Position numbers and translations under genes: made by a program. Under the pieces are notes generated by a model. That model made no database searches. It was not told the DNA's origin and was given only the letters and a program-made list of their open reading frames with translations. DNA of 64,000 nt from Acetobacterium paludosum (GTDB lineage Bacteria > Bacillota > Clostridia > Eubacteriales > Eubacteriaceae), in assembly GCF_008086595.1 (NCBI RefSeq), contig NZ_RXYA01000010.1, positions 62,001-126,000 of the forward strand, given 5' to 3'. This document shows, piece after piece, positions 8,708 through 17,326 of the stretch (position 1 is its first letter; each line of letters starts with the position of its first letter).

Positions 8708-9240
8708 ATTATTTTGTAAAAGGTAATCCAGACTTATGCATCGGTTGCAGAACCTGTATGATCGGATGCGTAGTTGCTCATGAAGGGGTGAAAATCTTTC
8801 AGATGAAGCCCGGTGAATATGTGTTTAATCCGAAACTGGATATCATAAAAACGGCGACCATTACCATGCCGGTGCAATGCAAGCATTGTGAAAATCCAGC
8901 CTGTATGAATGTCTGTGCAGTGGGTGCCATTCAAATGAGTGACAATGCCGTGATGATATCACCGGATAAGTGTATTGGCTGTAAAACCTGTATGATTGCC
9001 TGCCCCTATGGTGCCATTGATATGGTCGTATCCAGTGATGGAAAAAAACAACTGGACGGCAGTGAACGGGTAGTGGCTAATAAATGTGATCTTTGTACCG
9101 GAATCGAAGGCGGACCTGCTTGTATTCGCGTATGTCCGACAGCCGCATTAAAACTTGTTACGGAGGAAGCGGTGGAAACGTCTGTTTCAAATAAACGAAC
9201 AGCAGCAGCAATTTCGCTTGCACAGGTAAAAGAATATTAA
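8704..9240 (+). CDS. hycB1: Four-cluster ferredoxin-like electron-transfer subunit
   Basis: A 178-residue protein with four Cys groups for [4Fe-4S] clusters: CIGCRTCMIGC, CKHCENPACMNVC, CIGCKTCMIAC and CDLC...CIRVC. It matches HycB/HydN-type electron carriers that link formate dehydrogenase to hydrogenase. The start ATG 8704 overlaps the fdhF1 stop. It is nearly identical to hycB2, but reads CAVGA where hycB2 has CPVGA. It is probably the partner of FdhF1 in the HDCR complex. Confidence 0.9.
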   Translation: MNYFVKGNPDLCIGCRTCMIGCVVAHEGVKIFQMKPGEYVFNPKLDIIKTATITMPVQCKHCENPACMNVCAVGAIQMSDNAVMISPDKCIGCKTCMIACPYGAIDMVVSSDGKKQLDGSERVVANKCDLCTGIEGGPACIRVCPTAALKLVTEEAVETSVSNKRTAAAISLAQVKEY

Positions 9241-9574
9241 TATTTTTAAGAATTGAATGATGACTGTATTAGAATATGACCATTGTTGTTGAAATGAGGG
9301 ATTATATTTTGCTGCAGTCAATTTTTAATAATACAGTAATTTATGAAAATACGAAAAAATAGCATAATGGTCAGCTTAATATTTAGATATTATTATTTGC
9401 AGAAGGAAAGAGTAAAAATAGGTCAAAAAATAGGCGAATTATCGATGAATAATTTGAAATATTTAAGGATATTGAGAGGGTTCAAGAAACAGATAAATAT
9501 TTGCTATGACTTGATATTTATTTGCTGATATGACATAATAAGGCAAACGATATCACGGATAAGGAGGATGTATT
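9241..9574 (+). other. Intergenic region between the two FDH modules
   Basis: This 334-base AT-rich gap holds no convincing gene; a 61-codon frame at 9343-9528 lacks a ribosome binding site and family features. ATGATGACTGTATTAGA at 9257-9273 recurs with one change after hycB2 (12303-12319), a trace of the duplication. ACTGTATTA (9263-9271) can pair with TAATACAGT (9328-9336). The ribosome binding site AAGGAGG for fdhF2 is at 9561-9567. Confidence 0.6.
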
Positions 9575-11743
9575 ATGGGAAAACAAATATTAACGACTTG
9601 TGCCTATTGCGGAGCGGGTTGTCAGTTATATCTTAACGTCGAAGATGGTAAGATAGTCAGTTCTACCCCTGCAAACGGTAGAACCAATGAAGGAAACCTG
9701 TGTCTCAAGGGACATTATGGCTGGGATTTTTTAAATGATCCACAGATTCTGACCAAAAGGCTTACCAAACCACAGATCAGAAAGAATGGGGTATTGGAAG
9801 AAGTCGAATGGGACGAAGCCATCAGCTATACGGCAGAACGGCTGTCGGAGATTAAAGCTGAATACGGTCCGGATTCAATTATGGGGACAGGCTCCGCCCG
9901 TGGACCAGGAAATGAAGCAAACTTTGTGATGCAGAAATTTATGCGTGCCGCTATTGGTACGAATAATGTGGATCACTGCGCCCGGGTTTGACATGCTCCA
10001 TCTGTAGCGGGTCTACAGTACTCATTAGGAAGCGGTGCCATGTCAATGGGCATCCCAGAAATTGAAAACGCAAAATTATTATTTATATTTGGTTATAATG
10101 GCGCGGATTCACATCCAATCGTTGCCAGAAGAATTATAAAAGCTAAGCAAAAAGGTGCAAAGCTTATCGTCGTTGATCCTCGTATTACGGAATCAGCCCG
10201 AATCGCAGATATGCATCTTCAATTAAAAGGCGGTTCCAACATGGCGTTGGTACAGGCGATTGGGAATGTCATCATCAATGAAGGCTTAGCTGATCAGAAA
10301 TTTATTGAAGATCATACCAACGGGTATGAAGAATATAAAGAATTTGTTAAAAAATATACACCAGAATATGCGGAACCAATTTGTCATGTGCCGGCTGAAC
10401 AAATCCGGGAAGCAGCGAGAGCTTACGCAAAAGCAGAAACATCGATGATTCTTTATGGAATGGGTGTCTGCCAGTTTGCCCAGGCCGTTGATGTTGTAAA
10501 AGGACTTGCCAGTCTGGCACTCTTAACCGGAAACTTTGGCGGACCCAATATGGGTATCGGTCCAGTTCGTGGACAGAACAACGTTCAGGGAGCCTGTGAT
10601 ATGGGGGCCCTGCCAAACTGTTATTCAGGATATCAGAGTGTTACCGATGATGCCGTGCGAGAGAAGTTCGAAAAAGCCTGGGGAGTTAAACTTTCAAATA
10701 AAGTTGGTATTCCACTGACCCATGTGCCGCATCGTGTCCTTGAAGAAAAAGATGAAAAAAAGAAAATCCATGCTTATTATATCTTTGGTGAGGATCCGGC
10801 ACAATCCGATCCTGATCTTAATGAAATCAGAGAGACCTTGGATAAACTTGATTTTGTCATCATGCAGGATATTTTCATGAATAAAACCGGTCTCCATGCG
10901 GATGTTATTTTACCGTCTACCGCTTGGGGCGAACATGATGGAATTTATTCCGCCTGTGATCGTGGATTTGCAAGAATACGAAAAGCAATTGAACCAAAGG
11001 GCGATGTTAAAACCGACTGGGAGATTATCAGTCTAATATCAACAGCCATGGGTTATCCGATGCACTACAACAACACCCAGGAGATCTGGGATGAAATGAG
11101 AAGTTTGACCCCGAGTTTCCACGGCGCGACTTATGAAAAGCTTGAAGCGCTGGGTAGCATTCAGTGGCCTTGCCGTGATGAATCAATGGAAGATAAGGGA
11201 ACACCATACCTGTTCACCGGTGGAAAATTCTCTCATCCGGATGGAAGAGGCAAATTCTTTGCAACAGAATGGAGACCACCCTGTGAAGTTGAAAGTCCGG
11301 AATATCCTTATTCATTATCAACGGTTCGAGAAGTTGGACACTATTCCGTTCGAACCATGACCGGTAACTGTCGTGCCTTGGCGAACCTGGAAGATGAACC
11401 AGGCTGGATTCAAATGAGTCCGGAAGATTGTGACAAATTAAATGTTAAAGAAGGCGAACTGATTCGTGTATTCTCGCGACGTGGCAGTCTTATGACCAGA
11501 GTTTTGCCGACTGAACGTGTTAAACCAGGTGCCACTTACATGACCTATCAGTGGTGGGTTGGTGCCTGTAATGAATTGACAACGCCGTATCTTGATCCAG
11601 TCAGTAATACGCCGGAATCCAAGTACTGCGCCATTAATCTTGAAAAGATCAACGATCAGGCCTGGGCTGAACAGTGTATTAAGGATTCGTATGAAAGTAT
11701 TCGAAAAAATATGGGCATCGATACTGCCAAAAAAGAGGTGTAG
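9575..11743 (+). CDS. fdhF2: Formate dehydrogenase, selenocysteine isoform (HDCR subunit)
   Basis: A 722-residue enzyme read through an in-frame TGA at 9989-9991. The upstream part ends HCARV and the part after the TGA reads HAPSVAGLQYS, exactly as in fdhF1 where the codon is TGT. So the TGA encodes Sec139, the catalytic ligand of the Mo/W centre. A SECIS-like hairpin follows 10 bases later. Naive annotation would split this gene into 9575-9991 and a fragment starting near 10040. The N-terminal CAYCGAGC and NLCLKG carry the [4Fe-4S] ligands. The product is close to FdhF1 over its whole length. ATG 9575 follows AAGGAGG. In HDCR it makes formate from CO2 with electrons from HydA2. Confidence 0.95.
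9989..10018 (+). promoter_or_regulatory. SECIS element with UGA(Sec) codon
   Basis: After TGA 9989-9991 comes the stem CTGTAG (10002-10007) / CTACAG (10013-10018) with loop CGGGT. This resembles the apical hairpin with GG-U in its loop that SelB binds in bacterial fdhF mRNAs, at the expected distance from the UGA. The same region of fdhF1 cannot form the stem. Confidence 0.85.
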
Positions 11744-11746
11744 AAC

Positions 11747-12280
11747 ATGAATTATTTTGTAAAAGGTAATCCAGACTTATGCATTGGCTGTAGAACCTGT
11801 ATGATCGGATGCGTGGTTGCGCATGAAGGGGCAAAAATCTTTCAGATGAAGCCCGGTGAATATGTGTTTAATCCCAAATTGGATATTGTAAAGACAGCGA
11901 CCATTACCATACCCGTACAATGTAAGCATTGCGAAAATCCGGCTTGTATGAATGCCTGTCCGGTGGGTGCCATTGAAGTCATTGACAATGCGGTGGTTGT
12001 TTCTCAGAATAAGTGCATCGGCTGTAAAACCTGTATGATTGCCTGTCCCTACGGTGCGATTGATATGGTGGTATCCAGTGACGGCAGCAAGCAGCTGGAC
12101 GGCAACAGCCGAATGGTTGCTAATAAATGCGATCTTTGTACCGGAATCGAAGGGGGACCTGCCTGCGTTCGAGTTTGCCCAACGGCATCGTTAAAACTCG
12201 TAACCGAAGAAGCGGTGGAAACTTCTGTTTCAAACAAACGAATGGCAGCGGCAATTTCTCTGACTCAAGTGAAAGAATAA
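11747..12280 (+). CDS. hycB2: Four-cluster ferredoxin-like electron-transfer subunit
   Basis: A 177-residue protein with four [4Fe-4S] Cys groups (CIGCRTCMIGC, CKHCENPACMNACPVG, CIGCKTCMIAC, CDLC...CVRVCP). It is closely similar to hycB1 and lies three bases after fdhF2, so it is the duplicate electron-transfer partner for the Sec isoform. Residues that differ from HycB1 are few and mainly in the second half. Confidence 0.9.
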   Translation: MNYFVKGNPDLCIGCRTCMIGCVVAHEGAKIFQMKPGEYVFNPKLDIVKTATITIPVQCKHCENPACMNACPVGAIEVIDNAVVVSQNKCIGCKTCMIACPYGAIDMVVSSDGSKQLDGNSRMVANKCDLCTGIEGGPACVRVCPTASLKLVTEEAVETSVSNKRMAAAISLTQVKE

Positions 12281-12411
12281 TAAAATCTTCTCAAAATAAG
12301 TGATGATGACTGTATCAGAGCAAGGCGGAGTCTTCTCAACGTTTACTCATGCAAACCTTTGATGCAGTCTGATTTCTGATAGCAAAACATAACGAGGAGA
12401 AAAAGGAGGGG

Positions 12412-13200
12412 ATGGCAAATTTGGATACCTTTTTAAAGCTAGCAGTTATAAAAGTCCAGGGTGAACAATCGGATGTTGTTGACGAGACAATTATTACTGA
12501 ATATCCTTTTAAGCTGAAGGTTAATGGCAACGACCTTTGTACGCTTAACTGTACACCCGAAAATCTGAAAGAGCTAGTCGTCGGTTATCTAACGAGTTGC
12601 GGCATGTCAGGCACCAGGCAGGATATTCAAAATATCGAAATAGATGAAAAAAAGTATACTGCAAAAATACAACTTGCTGAATATGCCCCTAGCCCGAAAA
12701 AGGAACCATTAGAGAAACCAATCGTCGTGAAAATTCAAACGATCTATGAAATAATGAAAAAGAATATCGCCCCAACGGAACTTTTTACTGAGACGGGAGG
12801 ATTTCACCAGGTCGCTATTTATGATGGCGGAAAAGAAGTGGTAACCATCATGGATGTGGCACGGCACAATGCCGTGGACAAGGTGATCGGGTATTGCATC
12901 CTGAATGACATCGATACCAGAAATAAGATCCTTGTAGTGAGCGGAAGAATTTCATCGGATATGCTTCAGAAGGCAGAAAAGGCAGGCATTCCAATTGTAG
13001 CATCAAAATCGGCGCCAACGAGTTTAAGTATTGAGAAAGCTGATCAAGCAGGCATTACTCTGGTTGGATTTATTCGCGGAGAGCGGATGAATGTATACAC
13101 GCATCCCAACCGAATCGATTTGGGAGATGAATTATTTAGACTCATAACTAAAAAAAAAAGAATAAATTACTTGAGAAAATATTTTCAATATTTAAGATAA
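12412..13200 (+). CDS. fdhD: FdhD-family formate dehydrogenase accessory protein (CxxC missing)
   Basis: A 262-residue protein of the FdhD family, which transfers sulfur to the pterin cofactor and is needed for active formate dehydrogenase. Family features seen are TGGFHQVAIYDGG (about residues 128-140), VARHNAVDKVIGY (usual form is EDVGRHNAVDK) and a C-terminal VSGRISSDMLQKAEKAGIPIVASKSAPT. The usual loop with CGxCG before the FT-TGG motif is absent: the stretch EYAPSPKKEPLEKP has no cysteine. In E. coli two cysteines there are needed for sulfur transfer. ATG 12412 follows AAGGAGGGG. Position between hycB2 and hycB3 matches the HDCR cluster. It may work as a cofactor-binding chaperone or through another Cys. 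Confidence 0.85.
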   Translation: MANLDTFLKLAVIKVQGEQSDVVDETIITEYPFKLKVNGNDLCTLNCTPENLKELVVGYLTSCGMSGTRQDIQNIEIDEKKYTAKIQLAEYAPSPKKEPLEKPIVVKIQTIYEIMKKNIAPTELFTETGGFHQVAIYDGGKEVVTIMDVARHNAVDKVIGYCILNDIDTRNKILVVSGRISSDMLQKAEKAGIPIVASKSAPTSLSIEKADQAGITLVGFIRGERMNVYTHPNRIDLGDELFRLITKKKRINYLRKYFQYLR

Positions 13201-13222
13201 TAAAAAGAAAATGGAGGGTAAA

Positions 13223-13783
13223 ATGAATAATAATTTAAGCTCATTTGTTGTCGCATGTAATGATCAGTGTACCGGATGCAGAGCCTGTGAAGTGGCCTGT
13301 TTTACCGTACACAATCAAAAAGACAACAAAGTTGCACACACCGTTGGTACCGTTGAGATACCGGTTACACCCAGATTGTTTTTAACCAGACTTGAAGAGT
13401 TTTGTTTGCCGGTTCAGTGTAAACAATGCGAAGATGCACCGTGTCTCAATTCATGTGCAGCAAAAGCAATTGCCAGAGTAGATGGTGTTGTCTATGTCAA
13501 TGAAGACCTTTGCATTGGCTGTAAAAACTGTATGATGGCCTGTCCATTTGGTGCTTTGGAAATGCTTCCGATTGCCAAAAAAGGCAAAGCGGTTAAGCAA
13601 ATCGGAAGTGATGAAGTGAGAAAATCCGCATATAAATGTGATCTTTGCATAAATATTGAAGGCGGACCCGCTTGCATAAAAACTTGTCCACACGATGTTT
13701 TAAAACTTGTGAATCTGGAAGAAGACCGTCGAGAAAAGAATATCAAAGCTGCCATTGCATTATCATTAACAGGAAATTTATAA
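13223..13783 (+). CDS. hycB3: Four-cluster ferredoxin-like subunit of HDCR
   Basis: A 186-residue protein with Cys groups CTGCRACEVAC, CKQCEDAPCLNSC, CIGCKNCMMAC and CDLC...CIKTC. It is more distant from HycB1 and HycB2 than those are from each other, and is thought to connect to the hydrogenase HydA2, which follows after 17 bases. ATG 13223 follows GGAGGG; the ATG at 13211 contains that ribosome binding site and is unlikely to be used. In A. woodii HDCR the HycB proteins form electron-conducting filaments; the same role is inferred here. Confidence 0.88.
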   Translation: MNNNLSSFVVACNDQCTGCRACEVACFTVHNQKDNKVAHTVGTVEIPVTPRLFLTRLEEFCLPVQCKQCEDAPCLNSCAAKAIARVDGVVYVNEDLCIGCKNCMMACPFGALEMLPIAKKGKAVKQIGSDEVRKSAYKCDLCINIEGGPACIKTCPHDVLKLVNLEEDRREKNIKAAIALSLTGNL

Positions 13784-13800
13784 GAAAGGGGGACAAATGA

Positions 13801-15177
13801 GTGATAATTAATATTGATAAAGATATATGTACCGGTTGTAGAGAATGTGCAGAAGTATGTCCAGTGTCTGCAATCGAGGGTGAACAGGGAAAAGCACAGG
13901 AAATTAATTATGATAAATGTGTTATGTGTGGTCAATGTGTCCAGAAATGCAAATCTTATGTTTCAATTGTTGAACATGGCGCAGAAGTATACGATCAAAA
14001 AAGAGCCGAACGTAATCTTCCGGCCACCGTTAAGGAACCACTTTTTGCAGCCTACAACAATTGTAATTTAGATAAAGTTAAAGCGGCTTTAGCCGATAAG
14101 AACGTCATTACAATGGTTGAGTGTGCACCGGCAGTTCGGATGGCGATTGCCGAAGACTTTGGGGCAGAATTGGGAACTGTTGAAGCTAAAAAATTGGCGG
14201 CAGCACTGCGAAGAATTGGTTTTGATAAAATTTATGACACCAATTTCACAGCGGATCTAACCATTATGGAAGAAGGAACTGAACTGATAAAACGCGTCAC
14301 AGAAGGTGGAAAACTGCCAATGTTCACATCCTGTTGTCCAGCTTGGGTTTCCTTCCTGGAAAGAAATTATCCGGAAATGAAAGATAATTTATCAACTTGC
14401 AAGTCGCCCCAGCAAATGGGTGCAGTTTTCAAGACCTATGGCGCAAAGCTTGATAATTATGATCCAGCCAAAATTTTCACCGTATCAGTTATGCCATGTA
14501 CCTGTAAAGAATTTGAGTGTAACCGTGAAGAAATGAACAGCAGCGGATATCAAGATGTAGATGTTGCCATCACGACAAGAGAACTGGCTTATCTGATTAA
14601 GGATATGGGCATTGATTTTAATCACCTGCCGGATGAAGATTTTGATCAGCCAATGGGCATGTATACTGGGGCAGGAACTATTTTTGGTGTTACCGGCGGG
14701 GTTATGGAAGCAGCAATCAGAACGGGTTATGAATTGATCACCGGAAAACCTATTCCGGCAGTTGATGTAACTGCTGTTCGCGGCAGTGATACCTTCCGTA
14801 CAGCAACCTTACAGGTTGGAGACATTGAATTAAAAGTTGGAATTGTAACCGGTCTTAAAAATGTCATACCGGTTCTTGAAGATATTAAAGCAGGTAAGCT
14901 TGACCTTCACTTTATTGAAGTAATGACATGTCCAGTGGGATGCGTCAGTGGCGGTGGTCAGCCAAAGCTTCTTCTTGACAGTGAAAGAGAAGCGGCTTAT
15001 GAGGCAAGAACAAAAGGAACTTATGCACATGATGCTGAGCTGCCAATTCGTAAATCTCATGAAAATCCAGCTATTGTGAAAATTTATGAAGAGTATTTAC
15101 TGACTCCAAACGGAAAAGAATCCCATCATATGTTACATACTAAGTATTGTATCGGGGAAAATGAATTTAAAAAATAG
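13801..15177 (+). CDS. hydA2: [FeFe]-hydrogenase catalytic subunit of HDCR
   Basis: A 458-residue [FeFe]-hydrogenase. The N-terminal ferredoxin domain has CTGCRECAEVC and CVMCGQCVQKC for two [4Fe-4S] clusters. The H-cluster motifs follow: TSCCPAW (about 176-182), MPCTCKEFEC (about 231-240) and EVMTCPVGCVSGGGQP (about 373-388). It oxidises H2 and passes electrons through HycB subunits to formate dehydrogenase. The start is GTG 13801 after GAAAGGGGG; the ATG at 13797 runs into a stop after four codons. It ends the HDCR gene cluster and is followed by a hairpin terminator. Confidence 0.95.
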   Translation: MIINIDKDICTGCRECAEVCPVSAIEGEQGKAQEINYDKCVMCGQCVQKCKSYVSIVEHGAEVYDQKRAERNLPATVKEPLFAAYNNCNLDKVKAALADKNVITMVECAPAVRMAIAEDFGAELGTVEAKKLAAALRRIGFDKIYDTNFTADLTIMEEGTELIKRVTEGGKLPMFTSCCPAWVSFLERNYPEMKDNLSTCKSPQQMGAVFKTYGAKLDNYDPAKIFTVSVMPCTCKEFECNREEMNSSGYQDVDVAITTRELAYLIKDMGIDFNHLPDEDFDQPMGMYTGAGTIFGVTGGVMEAAIRTGYELITGKPIPAVDVTAVRGSDTFRTATLQVGDIELKVGIVTGLKNVIPVLEDIKAGKLDLHFIEVMTCPVGCVSGGGQPKLLLDSEREAAYEARTKGTYAHDAELPIRKSHENPAIVKIYEEYLLTPNGKESHHMLHTKYCIGENEFKK

Positions 15178-15222
15178 TAAATTGATTGAGTCAGCATTAA
15201 AATGATTGTTTTGGACGGTTGA

Positions 15223-15267
15223 CAAGCTCTTTAGGGATAATAATTTCCTTAAGGAGTTTGTTTTTTA
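15223..15267 (+). terminator. Terminator of the HDCR cluster
   Basis: The arms AAGCTCTTTAGGGA and TCCTTAAGGAGTTT pair with G-U pairs and one or two mismatches, followed by GTTTTTTATTT. The remaining gap to 15404 is AT-rich and probably holds the promoter of the next operon. Confidence 0.6.
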
Positions 15268-15404
15268 TTTCTCCTAAATTAGTTATAACGAAATGTTATA
15301 TTTAAATTTGAAGTATTCCAGTTGGTTATAATGCGGTAATATATTTAAATGTTTCATTGCTTATATGGTAGGATTAAAATTAATAAATGAAAGAGAGTGT
15401 AACA

Positions 15405-16556
15405 ATGAAATTACAAACCGAATTACCTGAAATTTTCGAAGAATTTGCGGAAGCAAGAAGAAATGGATTCTTGGCAGTGAAAAAAATTAAGGATCAGAAA
15501 ATACCTGTTATTGGCATATTCTGCACTTATTTTCCCCAGGAAATGGCATTGGCAATGGGAGCTGCCACAGTTTCTCTCTGTGCATCTTCGGATGAGACAA
15601 TTTCTGAAGCAGAAAAAGATCTTCCCAGGAACCTTTGTCCGCTGATTAAATCAAGTTACGGATTTGGAAAAACTGACAAATGTCCGTATTTCTATTTTTC
15701 AGATTTGGTTGTGGGAGAAACAACTTGTGACGGGAAGAAGAAAATGTATGAGTATCTCAGAGAGTTTAAGCCGGTTCATGTTATGGAACTTCCGAATTCG
15801 CAAAGCGAAGAAGGCTATAAACTATGGAAAAGTGAAATCATCCGATTAAAAGAAACGCTTGAAAAACAGTTCGGGGTTACAATTACAGAAGAAGATGTTA
15901 AAGAAGCCATTGTAGTGAAAAACAAAGAACGAAAAGCATTGAAAGAATTCTATGAACTATCCAAGCTTGATCCAGTACCTATGTTGGGACAGGATGTGTT
16001 CAAAGTTATTTCAGGAACTACCTTTGAATTTGATCGAAAAAGTATTCCGGAAAAACTGGAAGCGGTAAAGGAAAAAGTACTTGCAGAATATAAGAAAGAA
16101 AAGAAATACTCCCAAAAACCGCGTATCTTGCTTACGGGATGTCCAATTGGCGGTGCAACCGAAAAAGTCATTAAGGCGATTGAAGATAACGGCGCTGTTG
16201 TGGTAGCTTTTGAAAACTGCAGCGGTGCAAAAGCTGTTGAAGAGATGGTTGACGAAAGCAATCCTGATGTTTATGCTGCTTTAGCAGAGAAATATCTAAA
16301 TATTGGTTGTTCCTGTATGACGCCCAATCCGAATCGTATCAAAATGCTGGACCGCATGATTGACGAATATCAGGTGGATGGTGTTGTGGATATGATCTTG
16401 ACAGCCTGTCATACTTATAATGTGGAAACGTTGAGCATTAAACGTTTTGTCAATGATAAGAAAGAAAAATCATATATGAGTATTGAAACAGATTTCTCCC
16501 AATCAGATGTCGGTCAATTAAATACTCGAATGGCCGCTTTTATTGAAATGCTTTAG
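15405..16556 (+). CDS. Double-cubane / 2-hydroxyacyl-CoA dehydratase-like protein
   Basis: A 383-residue cytoplasmic protein of the BcrC/HgdB superfamily. Its cysteines lie in IFCTYFPQEM, NLCPLIKSS, ETTCDGKKKMYE, TGCPIGG, ENCSGAK, CSCMTPN and ACHTYN. This is the pattern of the double-cubane-cluster proteins ([8Fe-9S]), single-subunit relatives of 2-hydroxyacyl-CoA dehydratases that work with an ATP-driven activator. Known members reduce small molecules such as acetylene in vitro; the natural substrate is unknown. ATG 15405 follows AAGAGAG; an upstream ATG at 15387 is possible. The activator gene follows after eight bases. No acyl-CoA genes are nearby, which argues against an ordinary dehydratase. 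Confidence 0.8.
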   Translation: MKLQTELPEIFEEFAEARRNGFLAVKKIKDQKIPVIGIFCTYFPQEMALAMGAATVSLCASSDETISEAEKDLPRNLCPLIKSSYGFGKTDKCPYFYFSDLVVGETTCDGKKKMYEYLREFKPVHVMELPNSQSEEGYKLWKSEIIRLKETLEKQFGVTITEEDVKEAIVVKNKERKALKEFYELSKLDPVPMLGQDVFKVISGTTFEFDRKSIPEKLEAVKEKVLAEYKKEKKYSQKPRILLTGCPIGGATEKVIKAIEDNGAVVVAFENCSGAKAVEEMVDESNPDVYAALAEKYLNIGCSCMTPNPNRIKMLDRMIDEYQVDGVVDMILTACHTYNVETLSIKRFVNDKKEKSYMSIETDFSQSDVGQLNTRMAAFIEML

Positions 16557-16564
16557 GAGAAAAA

Positions 16565-17326
16565 ATGGTTACATTAGGAATTGATTCAGGTTCAAAAACA
16601 ACAAAAGCAGTATTATTTGACGGAACAGGCATTGTAAAAACCATGCTTGTTCCAACTTCAGCCAACCCTAAAAAAAGTCTGTATGGATTGTATCATGAGC
16701 TTTACCGCCCGGATGTGAATTATACGGTTGTGACTGGTTATGGTCGAGAATTACTGATAGAAGCTGAAAAACAGGTGACTGAAATTACTTGTCATGCTAA
16801 GGGAAGCATATTTCTCAATCCTGATATTCAGGGAATTATCGACATTGGAGGTCAGGACAGCAAAGTCATTTTGTTGAATCAAAAAAGCCAGGTGATCGAT
16901 TTTCTGATGAATGATAAATGCGCAGCAGGAACCGGACGCTTCATTGAAAATACTATGAATATTTTAGAAATAGAAATGGATCAGCTGGATGAAACAATTG
17001 AGTTCTGTACTCCTGTTCATATTTCCAGTATGTGCACGGTATTTGCCGAAAGTGAAATAGTCAGTTTATTGGCAAAGGATATTTCACCAGGTGATATTGC
17101 ATTAGGAGTGATCCATTCTATTGCAGAACGAACGGCTCATTTTGCACAACGATTGCCGCTTAAAAAAAATATTTTTTTCAGCGGGGGATTGTCTAATTCA
17201 AAAATCATTGGAAATATATTGGAAAAGTATCTGGAAATACCGATTAAAACCCATCCATTAGGTCAGTATGCCGGAGCTATTGGGGCAGCTGTTATCGGAT
17301 GGGAGAAACAAAAGGAGAGATTATGA
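16565..17326 (+). CDS. ATP-dependent activator (ASKHA family) of the double-cubane protein
   Basis: A 253-residue member of the CoA-dehydratase activase family. The ATP-binding ASKHA motifs are GIDSGSKTTKAVLFDG at the start and IIDIGGQDSKVI near residue 97. The cluster ligands are KCAAGTGRF (Cys about 119) and SMCTVFAESE (Cys about 158), which in a homodimer hold one [4Fe-4S]. Such activators use ATP hydrolysis to drive a low-potential electron into the partner. It directly follows the double-cubane protein and overlaps the next gene by four bases (ATGA). Confidence 0.9.
   Translation: MVTLGIDSGSKTTKAVLFDGTGIVKTMLVPTSANPKKSLYGLYHELYRPDVNYTVVTGYGRELLIEAEKQVTEITCHAKGSIFLNPDIQGIIDIGGQDSKVILLNQKSQVIDFLMNDKCAAGTGRFIENTMNILEIEMDQLDETIEFCTPVHISSMCTVFAESEIVSLLAKDISPGDIALGVIHSIAERTAHFAQRLPLKKNIFFSGGLSNSKIIGNILEKYLEIPIKTHPLGQYAGAIGAAVIGWEKQKERL

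Noticed and set aside
9343-9528. 61-codon frame between the FDH modules
   Set aside because: No ribosome binding site, no family features and AT-rich composition; probably chance.
9575-9991. fdhF2 as a truncated 138-residue protein plus a separate 567-residue protein
   Set aside because: The TGA is at the catalytic Sec position, the flanking residues match fdhF1 exactly, a SECIS hairpin follows, and the Sec machinery is nearby. It is one gene.
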